Both the position numbers and the translations under genes were made by a program. The notes below the pieces were generated by a model. The model was not told the origin of the DNA, did not search any database, and was given only the letters and a program-made list of their open reading frames with translations. DNA of 21,476 bases from Actinomycetota bacterium (lineage in GTDB: Bacteria > Actinomycetota > Acidimicrobiia > Acidimicrobiales > Poriferisodaliceae), in contig PCCJ01000118.1 in assembly GCA_002731665.1 (NCBI GenBank), forward strand, positions 1 through 21,476, given 5' to 3'. Shown one piece after another: positions 7,314 through 15,442 of the stretch (the first letter of the stretch is position 1; each line of letters opens with the position of its first letter).

Positions 7314-8429
7314 GACTACAATTGGCCAAAAAATTTAGATGAACTAGCGACTGAAGCTGGTGCCTGGGTAGCAGAAGCTACTTCAGATTTATTCCAGACA
7401 GATGATGGCTGGCTAGTCGGCTATTCAGACGAGTTCACGCTAAGACTGGCTGAGCGAGGCTGGATAGGAATGACTTGGCCACTTTCGGCAGGAGGAGATG
7501 GTCGGCCTGAGATAGAACGCTTTGTAGTCACTGAGCAGCTCCTTCTTGGCCGAGCTCCAATGGCTGGCTCTTTTTTTCCGGACCGCCAGATAGGTCCTGT
7601 TTTATTGGCCTATGGCAGCGAAGAGCAACAGAAAAGATTTTTGCCAGCTATGCGTCGCGGTGTTTCTAAATGGTGCATCGGAATGTCAGAGCCTGATGCC
7701 GGTTCAAACGTTGCCGGAATCGCCACCACAGCCGTTAAAGACGGTGATCGTTATATCGTCAATGGGCAAAAAGTCTGGACTAGTGGTGCGAAAACTTCTG
7801 ACTTTTGCTACTTGATATGCAGAACTGACCTTGAGTCACCTCCACACAAAGGAATGAGCGAATTCATTGTCGACATGAATTCACCTGGGATTGAAATTCG
7901 CCCTATAAAAGATGCTTCGGGCGACTCACACTTCAATGAAGTTTACTTCAACGAAGTAGCTGTGCCAGTTCAGAACTTAGTCGGAGAGCTAAACAACAGC
8001 TTTGGTCAAACTATGCGACAACTTGAGCATGAACGAGGTGGGATAGATCGACTAGCTTCGAACCAACGGCTTTATCTAGACATGCGTGATTACGCCGATA
8101 CAACTGATCCACTGGTTCGACAACAAATCGCCCGAATAGAGAGCGGCTATAAGATCGGCCGCGACATGGTTCTTCGTAATGTTCTTCGGCAGACACCATT
8201 TGCTCAGTACTCAGCCATAACTAAGACTTGGTGTACTGAATTCGAACAACAAGTTTCAGAGTTCGTTGGGAACGTAGCCGGAGCAGAAACAATGCTTTGG
8301 AACCGCGTATCCAGGAACGTTGTTTACTCTCCGGCCTACACAATCATGGGCGGCACCACGCAGATCCTACGAAATATCATAGGGGAACGTATCCTCGGAT
8401 TACCTCGGGAGCCACGACCCCAATCATGA
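7311..8429 (+). CDS. Acyl-CoA dehydrogenase family protein
   Basis: This FAD enzyme introduces the alpha-beta double bond into an acyl-CoA. Its 372 residues show the usual order of N-terminal helical, middle beta and C-terminal helical domains. Motifs include GMSEPDAGSN (124-133), VNGQKVWTSGA (150-160), LEHERGG (238-244) and IMGGTTQILRNIIGERILGLPR (345-366, quoted in part). The C-terminal motif has GGT where medium-chain enzymes have EGT with the catalytic Glu, so the base must come from elsewhere, perhaps E241 or a neighbouring residue as in isovaleryl-type or FadE26-29-type enzymes. That points to a branched-chain or side-chain substrate rather than a plain fatty acyl-CoA. No Shine-Dalgarno sequence precedes the ATG, which lies in a perfect inverted repeat. 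Its stop overlaps the next start by four bases (ATGA), so the two are probably co-translated. Confidence 0.92.
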   Translation: MDYNWPKNLDELATEAGAWVAEATSDLFQTDDGWLVGYSDEFTLRLAERGWIGMTWPLSAGGDGRPEIERFVVTEQLLLGRAPMAGSFFPDRQIGPVLLAYGSEEQQKRFLPAMRRGVSKWCIGMSEPDAGSNVAGIATTAVKDGDRYIVNGQKVWTSGAKTSDFCYLICRTDLESPPHKGMSEFIVDMNSPGIEIRPIKDASGDSHFNEVYFNEVAVPVQNLVGELNNSFGQTMRQLEHERGGIDRLASNQRLYLDMRDYADTTDPLVRQQIARIESGYKIGRDMVLRNVLRQTPFAQYSAITKTWCTEFEQQVSEFVGNVAGAETMLWNRVSRNVVYSPAYTIMGGTTQILRNIIGERILGLPREPRPQS

Positions 8430-9196
8430 ACCGGGAACAAGCGATTATTCCCCTCCAAGGAGCGATGAACTGTCGTGACCTTGGCGGTTACGCAACTGAA
8501 GACGGCCAGGTAGTGAGGACCGGAGCTCTTTTTCGTTCTGACAGGCTCAGCGATCTCACCGAGGATGACCAGGCAGAACTAGCAACTTACGGCATTCGCA
8601 CTATCGTAGATTTTCGAACAAAAGCAGAGTCTTCGCGTGACCCGTCCAGGCTATGGTCAGGAATCACCAGTCATGTGCCTCTCTCAGTTGGAGATGAGAT
8701 AGCTCAACAACATGAATTCGTTGAGCGGATCAAACTCGGGCAGATTAAGGCGGTATCAGTAGCCGATGTCTCTAGTAGCTACCTTGGAATGCTCTCGGAG
8801 TATCCAGAACAATTCGCGACTTTTCTTAACCTCGTCGCAGATCTTGATAACTTACCGCTTCTCTTTCACTGCACTGCTGGGAAGGACAGAACCGGCATTG
8901 CTGCAGCTCTAGTTCTTGAAGTATGCGGCGTTCACAGAAAAACAGTTTTAGATGACTACGAGATGACTAACCAACTCCGGTCCGAGCGACGAATCGACCA
9001 GTTACGTCCGGAGATCGAAGCTGCTGGGATATCTATAGAAGCAATTCGTCCTGCTCTTTCGGCACCTAGAGAATCACTCTTATCTTTACTGGACCACATC
9101 GACCTCAACTATGGGAGTGTCTTTAAGTACGCTGTCGACGCCCTTAATGTAATGCCATCGCAGCTAGAAACCATTCAAATGAACCTAGTTACTTAG
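8426..9196 (+). CDS. PtpB-like tyrosine/lipid phosphatase (Y_phosphatase3 family)
   Basis: The protein has 256 residues from the ATG at 8426, which overlaps the upstream stop in an ATGA. This start was preferred to an upstream one at 8297 because the extra 43 codons only re-read the dehydrogenase gene. The N-terminal motif MNCRDLGGYATEDGQVVRTG, a later LFRSDRLSDLT and the active-site P-loop HCTAGKDRTG (catalytic C149, R155) define the family of Mycobacterium PtpB and other atypical dual- or triple-specificity phosphatases. Some members dephosphorylate phosphoinositides or phosphotyrosine; substrates in free-living bacteria are mostly unknown. No signal peptide is seen. It converges on a minus-strand hydrolase gene with a 20-base gap. 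Coupling to an acyl-CoA dehydrogenase is unusual and hints at a phosphorylated substrate or regulatory role (inference). Confidence 0.9.
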   Translation: MNREQAIIPLQGAMNCRDLGGYATEDGQVVRTGALFRSDRLSDLTEDDQAELATYGIRTIVDFRTKAESSRDPSRLWSGITSHVPLSVGDEIAQQHEFVERIKLGQIKAVSVADVSSSYLGMLSEYPEQFATFLNLVADLDNLPLLFHCTAGKDRTGIAAALVLEVCGVHRKTVLDDYEMTNQLRSERRIDQLRPEIEAAGISIEAIRPALSAPRESLLSLLDHIDLNYGSVFKYAVDALNVMPSQLETIQMNLVT

Positions 9197-9216
9197 AGGC
9201 ACCAACCATAGAGGTC

Positions 9217-10062
9217 TCAAGCGACATCAAATCGGTAGGACTCTCCGTCTTTGACTATGAAACCAGCTGTCCGTCCCGCAAAATGAGTTCCAATAACTAG
9301 CCGGCCGTCAGACCACCTTTCATAAGCATCTTTTCTCGTTGCCGAAGAGAGATCTTGTCGCCAGTCCGCTGATGATGCCAAATCGGGATGAACAAATTGG
9401 ATTGGATGGTGCGTCATATCACCGGTAATCAAAGCCCTTTCACCAACTGATTCAATACACACGCTCACATGTCCTGGAGTGTGTCCAGAAGTAGATTCAA
9501 GGCAGACATCAGAAGTTAGCTGATGCGTATCCGCAACCATTTCCGCTAAGCCTGCCTCAATGATCGGACGTACCGAGTCATCAAAAACAGGGCCATAGTC
9601 TTGAGGCTCATTCTGCCAATAATCAAACTCTTCTTTCACAAACAAGTATTTTGCGTTCGGAAAGGTCGGAATCCATTCGCCATCTACTAATTGAGTGTTC
9701 CAACCCACATGATCAACGTGCAGATGAGTGCTCACAACTATGTCTATGTCATCGGGATGAAAGCCTGCTGAGGCAAGATCTTTTAGAAATGACGTATCTA
9801 AATCTGCGAAGGCTTTGGCACCTGGGCGTTCTTTCGAGTTACCGCAGCAAGTATCAACAATAATCGTTAATCCTTGCGACTCAACTACCAGAGCGTGAAT
9901 AGAAAGTTTCATCCGCCCTTCATCTGTTACGAAGTCAGGCTTCAGCCAATCAACTCCAGCTATTAGGTCATCAGCACCCGGCAACAGGCTTTTAAACGGC
10001 CAGTGAACTTCCATCTCCAGCACTTTTGTTACGGTGACATCACCGACACTCCACATAACCAT
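9217..10062 (-). CDS. Metallo-beta-lactamase-fold hydrolase, lactonase-like
   Basis: The 281-residue protein has the complete metal site of the fold: HLHVDH (113-118), H198 in SGHTPGH, D215 in ITGD and H260 in IGTHFAG. The spacing and the intact HxHxDH motif resemble the family that includes N-acyl-homoserine lactonases and related esterases, acting on lactone or ester bonds with two zinc or iron ions. No signal peptide or membrane segment is seen, so it is probably cytoplasmic. The ATG at 10062-10060 is preceded on the minus strand by GGGGGA six bases away; a second ATG two codons later is the alternative. It is transcribed away from the small membrane protein gene and towards the phosphatase gene. 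The true substrate is not indicated. Confidence 0.9.
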   Translation of the reverse strand: MVMWSVGDVTVTKVLEMEVHWPFKSLLPGADDLIAGVDWLKPDFVTDEGRMKLSIHALVVESQGLTIIVDTCCGNSKERPGAKAFADLDTSFLKDLASAGFHPDDIDIVVSTHLHVDHVGWNTQLVDGEWIPTFPNAKYLFVKEEFDYWQNEPQDYGPVFDDSVRPIIEAGLAEMVADTHQLTSDVCLESTSGHTPGHVSVCIESVGERALITGDMTHHPIQFVHPDLASSADWRQDLSSATRKDAYERWSDGRLVIGTHFAGRTAGFIVKDGESYRFDVA

Positions 10063-10172
10063 ATTTAGTCCCCCATATTTTCGAAGAATGAAGCTTCTTA
10101 ATATTGATTCTGTAGGGCAGACTAGGGGCTTTAAGATTGCTTTACCCGATTCTTACGTTCACTGAAGGAAAA

Positions 10173-10541
10173 ATGACGGAAGACAACAGCTTCAAGGATG
10201 CTGCGATCGAGGCGGAACTCGAAACCGGCGAAAGAGAACCCACCAGAGACGCCGCCTGGGCTCAATCGATAAAGCGTCTATTTCGGGTTAGTGGTGGGTT
10301 GCTCGTCACAGCAGCGGGACTCCTCATGATGTTGCTCCCTGGACCCGGCCTCCTGACTATTGCTATCGGCTTAAGTATTCTCTCACGTGATGTTGCCTGG
10401 GCAGATCGCCTCCTGAGCAAGGTACGAGCAAGATTGCCTAGCGACGAGCATGGAAAACTACCGCGCTCTTCAATCATTACTATGACGACAATGGCAATAG
10501 CAGGGATATTATTTTCGATTTGGGCGACGTTGCTGCGCTAA
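10173..10541 (+). CDS. Small PGPG-motif transmembrane protein (TIGR02611-like)
   Basis: The protein has 122 residues from the ATG at 10173, which has GAAGGAA just upstream; a TTG at 10137 would add 12 residues but lacks such a site. An acidic N-terminal stretch (to about residue 30) is followed by a hydrophobic segment carrying LLPGPGLLTIAIGLSILSRD, a short amphipathic stretch ending SKVRARLP, and a second membrane helix near the C-terminus (ITMTTMAIAGILFSIWATLL). This matches the two-helix PGPGW family seen in actinobacteria, whose function is unknown; here the W of the name is replaced by L. It converges on the fumarase gene with only eight bases between stops, so the two messages may overlap at their 3' ends. 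Confidence 0.8.
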   Translation: MTEDNSFKDAAIEAELETGEREPTRDAAWAQSIKRLFRVSGGLLVTAAGLLMMLLPGPGLLTIAIGLSILSRDVAWADRLLSKVRARLPSDEHGKLPRSSIITMTTMAIAGILFSIWATLLR

Positions 10542-10549
10542 GAGTCGCT

Positions 10550-12181
10550 CTACTTAATTTGCACAGGCGTGGAGACTTGTGTGAAAAAGTCGTTTCCTTT
10601 ATCATCCACAACGATAAACGCCGGAAAATCTTCTACTTCAATCTTCCAGATTGCTTCCATGCCTAACTCTTCATACTCAAGCACCTCAATGCTCTTTATT
10701 GAGTCTTTGGCTAACCGCGCTGCCGGCCCCCCTATCGAACCTAAATAGAAACCTCCGTAGGTATGGCAGGCATCAGTAACTTGTTTCGAGCGATTGCCTT
10801 TAGCCAACATTACGAGACTTCCGCCGGCGGCCTGAAATGCTTCGACATAGCTATCCATCCGGCCAGCAGTAGTTGGCCCGAAGGATCCAGAAGCGTAGCC
10901 TTCAGGTGTTTTAGCGGGGCCCGCGTAGTAGACAGGAAATTTTTTGAGGTAGTCAGGCATAGCCTCACCAGCATTGAGTCGCTCTTGAATCTTCGAATGA
11001 GCTATATCTCTAGCCACTACAAGCGTTCCGCTTAGAGACAATCGGGTCTTAACCGGATATTTACTCAACTCATTTCTAATATCTTCCATCGGCTGATTCA
11101 GATCGATTGATACAACTACTGCAGAAAGATCAGCCTCGGATGCTTCTGGCAAGTACTTGGCCGGATCATTCTCAAGTTCCTCAAGAAAAATACCTTCTGC
11201 AGTTATCTTTGCGAATGCTTGTCGATCTGCTGAACATGAAACCGCTATAGCGACAGGACAACTAGCGCCATGGCGTGGGAGTCGCACGACTCGAACATCA
11301 TGACAGAAATATTTCCCTCCGAATTGAGCACCAATACCAAATTTTTGCGTCAGTTCTAAAATATTTTGTTCCCATTCAAGGTCTCGGAATCCATTACCTG
11401 CATCGCTTCCTCGCGTCGGCAAGGTATCCAAATACTTCGAGGATGCATACTTAGCTGTTTTCAATGCATGCTCGGCTGATGTTCCCCCGATCACAACGGC
11501 TAGATGGTAAGGAGGGCAAGCAGCAGTTCCTAGCGTCCGCAACTTCTCATCTAAAAATTTCGTTAATCCTGCAGGATTAAGAAGCGCTTTCGTTTCCTGA
11601 AATAAAAAGCTTTTGTTAGCTGAGCCACCACCTTTTGCCATGAAGGCCAGCTTATAAATTTCCCCTTCAGACGCATAAATCTCAATCTGAGCAGGCAGAT
11701 TATTACCTGTATTACTCTCTTCAAACATACTTAACGGAGCTAATTGCGAATACCGCAAGTTAGAAGTTTGAAACGTATCAAATATGCCTCGGCTGATAGC
11801 TTCGGCATCGTCACTATCGGTAATGACTCTTTCCCCTTTGTGACCCCAAACAATAGCGGTACCGGTGTCTTGACAACTAGGCAGCACACCACCTGCAGCT
11901 ATATTCGCATTTTTTAGAAGCTCAATTGCGACGAACCGGTCATTTGGGGATGCTTCTACATCATCAAGAATTGAAGCTAACTGCTTCAGGTGAGCCGGAC
12001 GAAGTAAGTGAGATATGTCACGCATCGCTTCAGCAGTAAGTAACCGTAACCCCTCCGGTTCAACATGCAAAAAATTTCTGCCACCAGCCTCGAAAGTTGA
12101 TACATATTGGTCCGTCAATTTACGGTAACTGATATCGGCTTCACCTACGGGCAATAAATCGCTGTACAAAAACTCTGGCAT
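10550..12181 (-). CDS. fumA: Fumarate hydratase, class I (iron-sulfur)
   Basis: Class I fumarase interconverts fumarate and malate with an oxygen-sensitive [4Fe-4S] cluster. The protein has 543 residues, normal for the single-chain form in which the alpha and beta parts are fused. The three cluster ligands are C103 (PSCQDTG), C222 (AACPPYH) and C316 (SCSADRQ); their spacing of 119 and 94 residues is the same as remembered for the Leishmania enzyme. [15 protein letters not shown] lies in the N-terminal domain, and [14 protein letters not shown] and [11 protein letters not shown] in the C-terminal domain are also standard. The start at 12181 lies just after TTTGATAT, with no Shine-Dalgarno sequence. 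It is divergent from a glyoxalase-fold gene across 145 A/T-rich bases, in which no clear promoter could be fixed. With aconitase and citrate synthase it is the third TCA gene in the window. Confidence 0.97.
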   Translation of the reverse strand: MPEFLYSDLLPVGEADISYRKLTDQYVSTFEAGGRNFLHVEPEGLRLLTAEAMRDISHLLRPAHLKQLASILDDVEASPNDRFVAIELLKNANIAAGGVLPSCQDTGTAIVWGHKGERVITDSDDAEAISRGIFDTFQTSNLRYSQLAPLSMFEESNTGNNLPAQIEIYASEGEIYKLAFMAKGGGSANKSFLFQETKALLNPAGLTKFLDEKLRTLGTAACPPYHLAVVIGGTSAEHALKTAKYASSKYLDTLPTRGSDAGNGFRDLEWEQNILELTQKFGIGAQFGGKYFCHDVRVVRLPRHGASCPVAIAVSCSADRQAFAKITAEGIFLEELENDPAKYLPEASEADLSAVVVSIDLNQPMEDIRNELSKYPVKTRLSLSGTLVVARDIAHSKIQERLNAGEAMPDYLKKFPVYYAGPAKTPEGYASGSFGPTTAGRMDSYVEAFQAAGGSLVMLAKGNRSKQVTDACHTYGGFYLGSIGGPAARLAKDSIKSIEVLEYEELGMEAIWKIEVEDFPAFIVVDDKGNDFFTQVSTPVQIK

Positions 12182-12326
12182 ATATCAAACGCTACATGGT
12201 TAATAAGGCCGTGGTTGCGGGCAAAGGTTGAACCAGATGACAAAACAATAATTTTTCATATTCCTAGCAATAAATTTTTTCTGTTAACGAGATGTAGGAA
12301 ACCTTTTTCGCGGGCATCATTTATAT

Positions 12327-12737
12327 ATGCAACCCGTCTCGACCTCAAGCAACAGCACCTATGGAGAGCCCACGGGAATAGTCACATCGATTAACGCCGT
12401 AACTCTTCATACAACAGACATGGGCTTATCTATAGCCTTTTACGTCGCAATGAATTTCAGGGTTAGTTTCGGAGATCCTGATGCATCTTTTGCGACGGTC
12501 ACTAGCGGAGATTGTTTTGTTAACTTATGGCTCGTGGATTCTGATGCTGAAGTCAATCACAGCTGGGGACGCATCATATTCCACGTAGATGACGTTGACA
12601 TCCTGTACCAAACAGCAATTAATGCGGGCCTAGAGCCAAGGCATCCGCCACGCGATGCCCCATGGGGCGAAAGAGTTTTCCCAATTAATGACCCAATGGG
12701 ACATGACTTAAGTTTTGCTAAAACGTTAACTACCTAG
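12327..12737 (+). CDS. Glyoxalase/VOC-fold protein
   Basis: The 136-residue protein is one vicinal-oxygen-chelate module. It starts properly at about residue 22 with INAVTLHTTDMGLSIAFYV (H28), then has SFATVTSGDCFVNLWL, IIFHVDDVDILYQTAINAG and the typical end GERVFPINDPMGHDLSF (E115 and H126 visible). Such proteins are glyoxalases, extradiol dioxygenases, isomerases or antibiotic-binding proteins; the module suggests a metal site but not a reaction. The first 20 residues are low in structure and could be over-called; no other start codon fits the frame before the domain. No Shine-Dalgarno sequence is visible. It is divergent from fumarase and 146 bases upstream of the dioxygenase gene. Confidence 0.85.
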   Translation: MQPVSTSSNSTYGEPTGIVTSINAVTLHTTDMGLSIAFYVAMNFRVSFGDPDASFATVTSGDCFVNLWLVDSDAEVNHSWGRIIFHVDDVDILYQTAINAGLEPRHPPRDAPWGERVFPINDPMGHDLSFAKTLTT

Positions 12738-12883
12738 ACACCCGACTCAACCAGATAACCTCCAAGCTGCCTCATAGCTCAAAATTCTTTCTTGATTGAA
12801 GGCCCAATAATTCGCACTAGAAATAGCCATCCGTGATCTAATAGAGGAGATTCCAACGCCCACATCACATTTAGGGGTATTTC

Positions 12884-14056
12884 ATGGTCACCGTAAATCT
12901 TCCATTGTTAAAGGTTCCTATAGTCGACTACGGAGAAGACGAAAAAGAAATGGCTGCCTATCGAGATTACGGCACTCAGCGGGCGTTAGAACTCGACAAT
13001 CGTGGACCTATTCGGTTTACGAGCGACGGTCAGATTGATCCGCAAATCATTGATTCATATGATCACCACGGCTTCTATGTTTTTACTGATGTTATCGCGG
13101 CCCAAGAACTCCAAGATATTGAATCTGACATAGCAGAAATGCTTGACCGTTCTCCTGTTACTAAAGACGCTTCAACCGATCGTTATGGAAGACCTGCTAT
13201 CGGCAACGGTCTATCAGCACGAAACATTAGTTGGGTCAAACCGCTATCGGATCCGATAGGCGGAACCGATGCTTCGTACGGTCGCCATCAAGTCAAAATG
13301 AATGAACCCATTCCACCCCCACAAGCTCCGGAGTATGTTGTTCAACTTTTCTTAGGATCCCTACAGTTCTCCGCCGCTTGTCTACGCCTCTATGGTCACC
13401 CTCAACTGCTCCAAATCGCTGAAGAAATCAATGGGCCAGACTTCACGCCATTCAACGAAGCTGTCTGGATCAAACAGCCTGGGTTAGGCGGCTCAGTCGC
13501 ATGGCATCAAGACGGCTGGACTCATTGGGAATCAGAACATCTAGATAACCACACTCACGGCTTTAACTTCATGGCCCAGCTTTACGGTTGTGATGCTACT
13601 AATGGACTTTGGGTTGTCCCGGGTTCACATAGACAAGGAAAAATAGACATCAAACAAAAAATAGACGAAGCCGGGTCAGATCGACTTGTTGATGCTGTAC
13701 CGCTAATCTGCGAGCCGGGAGATGTCGCGATAACAAGCCGTCAAGCTATCCATGGGTCCTTCGCTAATACAAGCAGCAAGACTCGGGTAACTATTAATTT
13801 CGGATTTCACCGACGTTCATCGGTGTTAGGTGTCGAAGGAGGCGGCGTTCACAATCCCGTATCAGTTTATGATGATGCCTACATTTTCGAAAGATCCAAA
13901 GCGATTGCTTGGGGCATCGACGCTAGATCGCAGCGCTACCATCAAGAAACTCGCTACGTCTACCAACCTTTCGCAGGACTCGAAGATCATTACCGTTGGA
14001 ACGCTGACACCGAGAATCTCTTGCGCGACTACAACCTTCAAGACATTGGAATTTAA
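12884..14056 (+). CDS. Phytanoyl-CoA dioxygenase (PhyH) family protein
   Basis: The protein is an Fe(II)/2-oxoglutarate-dependent hydroxylase of 390 residues. The iron triad is visible: H208 and D210 in WHQDGWTHW, and H290 in AIHGSFANTSS; R301, eleven residues on, is the likely 2-oxoglutarate anchor. A GLWVVPGSHRQG segment lies between them. The human enzyme hydroxylates phytanoyl-CoA next to a methyl branch; bacterial members act on many compounds, from branched acyl chains to ectoine and phosphonates. The N-terminal 60 residues are not part of the core fold. AGGGG six bases before the ATG supports the start. The enoyl-CoA hydratase starts seven bases after its stop, so the two form an operon, which favours an acyl-CoA substrate. 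Confidence 0.92.
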   Translation: MVTVNLPLLKVPIVDYGEDEKEMAAYRDYGTQRALELDNRGPIRFTSDGQIDPQIIDSYDHHGFYVFTDVIAAQELQDIESDIAEMLDRSPVTKDASTDRYGRPAIGNGLSARNISWVKPLSDPIGGTDASYGRHQVKMNEPIPPPQAPEYVVQLFLGSLQFSAACLRLYGHPQLLQIAEEINGPDFTPFNEAVWIKQPGLGGSVAWHQDGWTHWESEHLDNHTHGFNFMAQLYGCDATNGLWVVPGSHRQGKIDIKQKIDEAGSDRLVDAVPLICEPGDVAITSRQAIHGSFANTSSKTRVTINFGFHRRSSVLGVEGGGVHNPVSVYDDAYIFERSKAIAWGIDARSQRYHQETRYVYQPFAGLEDHYRWNADTENLLRDYNLQDIGI

Positions 14057-14063
14057 GAATCGT

Positions 14064-14870
14064 ATGTCCGTTCTCAAAATAGAAAAAACCGATTTCGTTG
14101 CAATCGTTACCTTGAACCGTCCCGAAGCTAGGAATTCACTTAATCCGGAATTGATCTGCGAGCTTTCTAAAACCTGGGTGGAATTGTCTCTAGACCCCCA
14201 GATCCGTGCAGTCGTCCTAACTGGGGCGAGTGGAACTACTTTTTGTTCAGGGTTTGATCTCAGTTCGACGATTCCGATCATAAATGGCACTAAGAAACCT
14301 ACAAATGATTTCGAAAATGCTATCGCTCAAGACCCCTCATTAATGGGTAAAGCCACGTTGCGGGATTATGACATTGGGAAACCATTAATCGCCGCAGTGA
14401 ATGGTCACGCAATAGCAGGTGGTATGGAGCTAATGCTCTCCTGCGATATCCGAGTCGTAGCAACCCAGGTAAAGCTTGGGCTCTCAGAGGTCGCTCTCGG
14501 AATGATCCCAGCTATGGGGGGCACAGCAAAACTCGCTCGACATCTTCCAACCGCTCTGGCCATGGAAATGCTTCTCACGGCGAAACCAATGATAAGCGAT
14601 CGCTTGGCGGAATCAGGACTTATAAACCGCCTAGAGGAACCAGGAGAAGTTCTAAATTCAGCATTGGAGATAGCACAAACCATCGCTTCTAATGCCCCTA
14701 TAGCGGCACAAGAAGCTCGTTCGGTGCTCCTAGCATCATCTGACTTAACAGTCGAGCAAGCTTTATCCCTAGAATCATCATCGAGCTCGATGCTTATGAC
14801 CACGGAAGACGCAGTCGAAGGTCCGCGTGCTTTCCTTGAAAGAAGGGCACCAATATTTAAAGGCAGATAG
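14064..14870 (+). CDS. Enoyl-CoA hydratase/isomerase (crotonase) family protein
   Basis: This crotonase-fold protein of 268 residues adds water across the double bond of an enoyl-CoA, or isomerises it. The oxyanion-hole segments FCSGFDL (60-66) and HAIAGGMEL (115-123) are present, as are both catalytic glutamates, E122 in GGMELMLSCDI and E142 in GLSEVALGMIPAMGG, as in true hydratases. The start at ATG 14064 was chosen because it opens the conserved SVLKIEKTDFVAIVTLNRP; a longer frame from 13830 would only read the dioxygenase gene in another frame. It follows the dioxygenase stop by seven bases, so both are on one message. It ends ahead of a convergent minus-strand gene. Confidence 0.94.
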   Translation: MSVLKIEKTDFVAIVTLNRPEARNSLNPELICELSKTWVELSLDPQIRAVVLTGASGTTFCSGFDLSSTIPIINGTKKPTNDFENAIAQDPSLMGKATLRDYDIGKPLIAAVNGHAIAGGMELMLSCDIRVVATQVKLGLSEVALGMIPAMGGTAKLARHLPTALAMEMLLTAKPMISDRLAESGLINRLEEPGEVLNSALEIAQTIASNAPIAAQEARSVLLASSDLTVEQALSLESSSSSMLMTTEDAVEGPRAFLERRAPIFKGR

Positions 14871-14898
14871 CCCCGTTTGGTTATCTTCACCTCTGGCG

Positions 14899-14917
14899 CT
14901 GATTGAGGTTTAATCAG
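14899..14917. terminator. Small stem-loop between convergent genes
   Basis: CTGATT (14899-14904) pairs with AATCAG (14912-14917) around a 7-base loop, followed by the palindrome CAAATATTTG (14919-14928). It sits between the ends of the enoyl-CoA hydratase (plus) and the DUF1330-like gene (minus). There is no T-run on either side, so it is only a possible terminator. Confidence 0.25.
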
Positions 14918-14967
14918 GCAAATATTTGGCAGTGAGTCTGCAACATCGGCCGATCAGATTAGCTCTT

Positions 14968-15369
14968 CTATGTGAAGCTCGGTGGCTGAGAATCAGGCAT
15001 CGCCAGAATGTGCGCTACTTCAACACATGTTTTTCGATGACTAAACATTATTTTCGCCCCATCAGCTTTGGGCAAGTCAACAAAACTTTGGTGACTAGGA
15101 TACCAGACACCAAGAACTTCGTTAAACCCTGTCAGATCCCCAACAACGCTCGCAGATATTGGTCTGCGCCAAAGAATGCTACCACCCACGTTCCCAACCG
15201 AATATTCGATAGCTTGCATATACGACTTGTATAAATCTCCGTTTGGGAACCCGGCTTTTTCCGTGTAACGATTGATATTAAGCATTAAGACTGGCGTATC
15301 TTCGGTTGAGCCAGCAAGCGCCTGAATCACGTCAATTTGGTCGTTAGTAGAGAAATTCGAATGCTCCAT
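14968..15369 (-). CDS. DUF1330-like small alpha/beta-barrel protein
   Basis: The 133-residue protein resembles DUF1330 and related dimeric ferredoxin-like barrel proteins. The core begins at about residue 26 with TPVLMLNINRYTEKAGF, then GDLYKSYMQAIEYSVGNVGG and SILWRRPISA, and ends with a segment like the family's usual one, FNEVLGVWYPSHQSFVDLP. The family has no settled function; members often sit beside oxidative catabolic genes. The ATG at 15369 has no Shine-Dalgarno sequence and the first 25 residues look variable, so a later start is possible. It lies 73 bases downstream of the SsuD-like monooxygenase on the same strand, so they may share a message. A GGCTC/GAGCC stem (15394-15412) lies between them. 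Confidence 0.8.
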   Translation of the reverse strand: MEHSNFSTNDQIDVIQALAGSTEDTPVLMLNINRYTEKAGFPNGDLYKSYMQAIEYSVGNVGGSILWRRPISASVVGDLTGFNEVLGVWYPSHQSFVDLPKADGAKIMFSHRKTCVEVAHILAMPDSQPPSFT

Positions 15370-15442
15370 GAACGCATGTTAGCTCGCTTTATAGGCTCAA
15401 ACTTTTCGAGCCGAAATCCGGAGAAGGATTCTCAAAAAGTTC

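Noticed and set aside
8297..8425. Longer N-terminus for the phosphatase, starting at 8297
   Set aside because: The extra 43 codons lie inside the dehydrogenase gene in another frame; the conserved domain starts right after the ATG at 8426.
10137..10172. TTG start for the PGPG membrane protein
   Set aside because: The ATG at 10173 has a GAAGGAA site and begins the acidic N-terminus; the TTG has neither.
13830..14063. Longer N-terminus for the enoyl-CoA hydratase
   Set aside because: This part re-reads the dioxygenase gene; the crotonase domain begins at the ATG at 14064.
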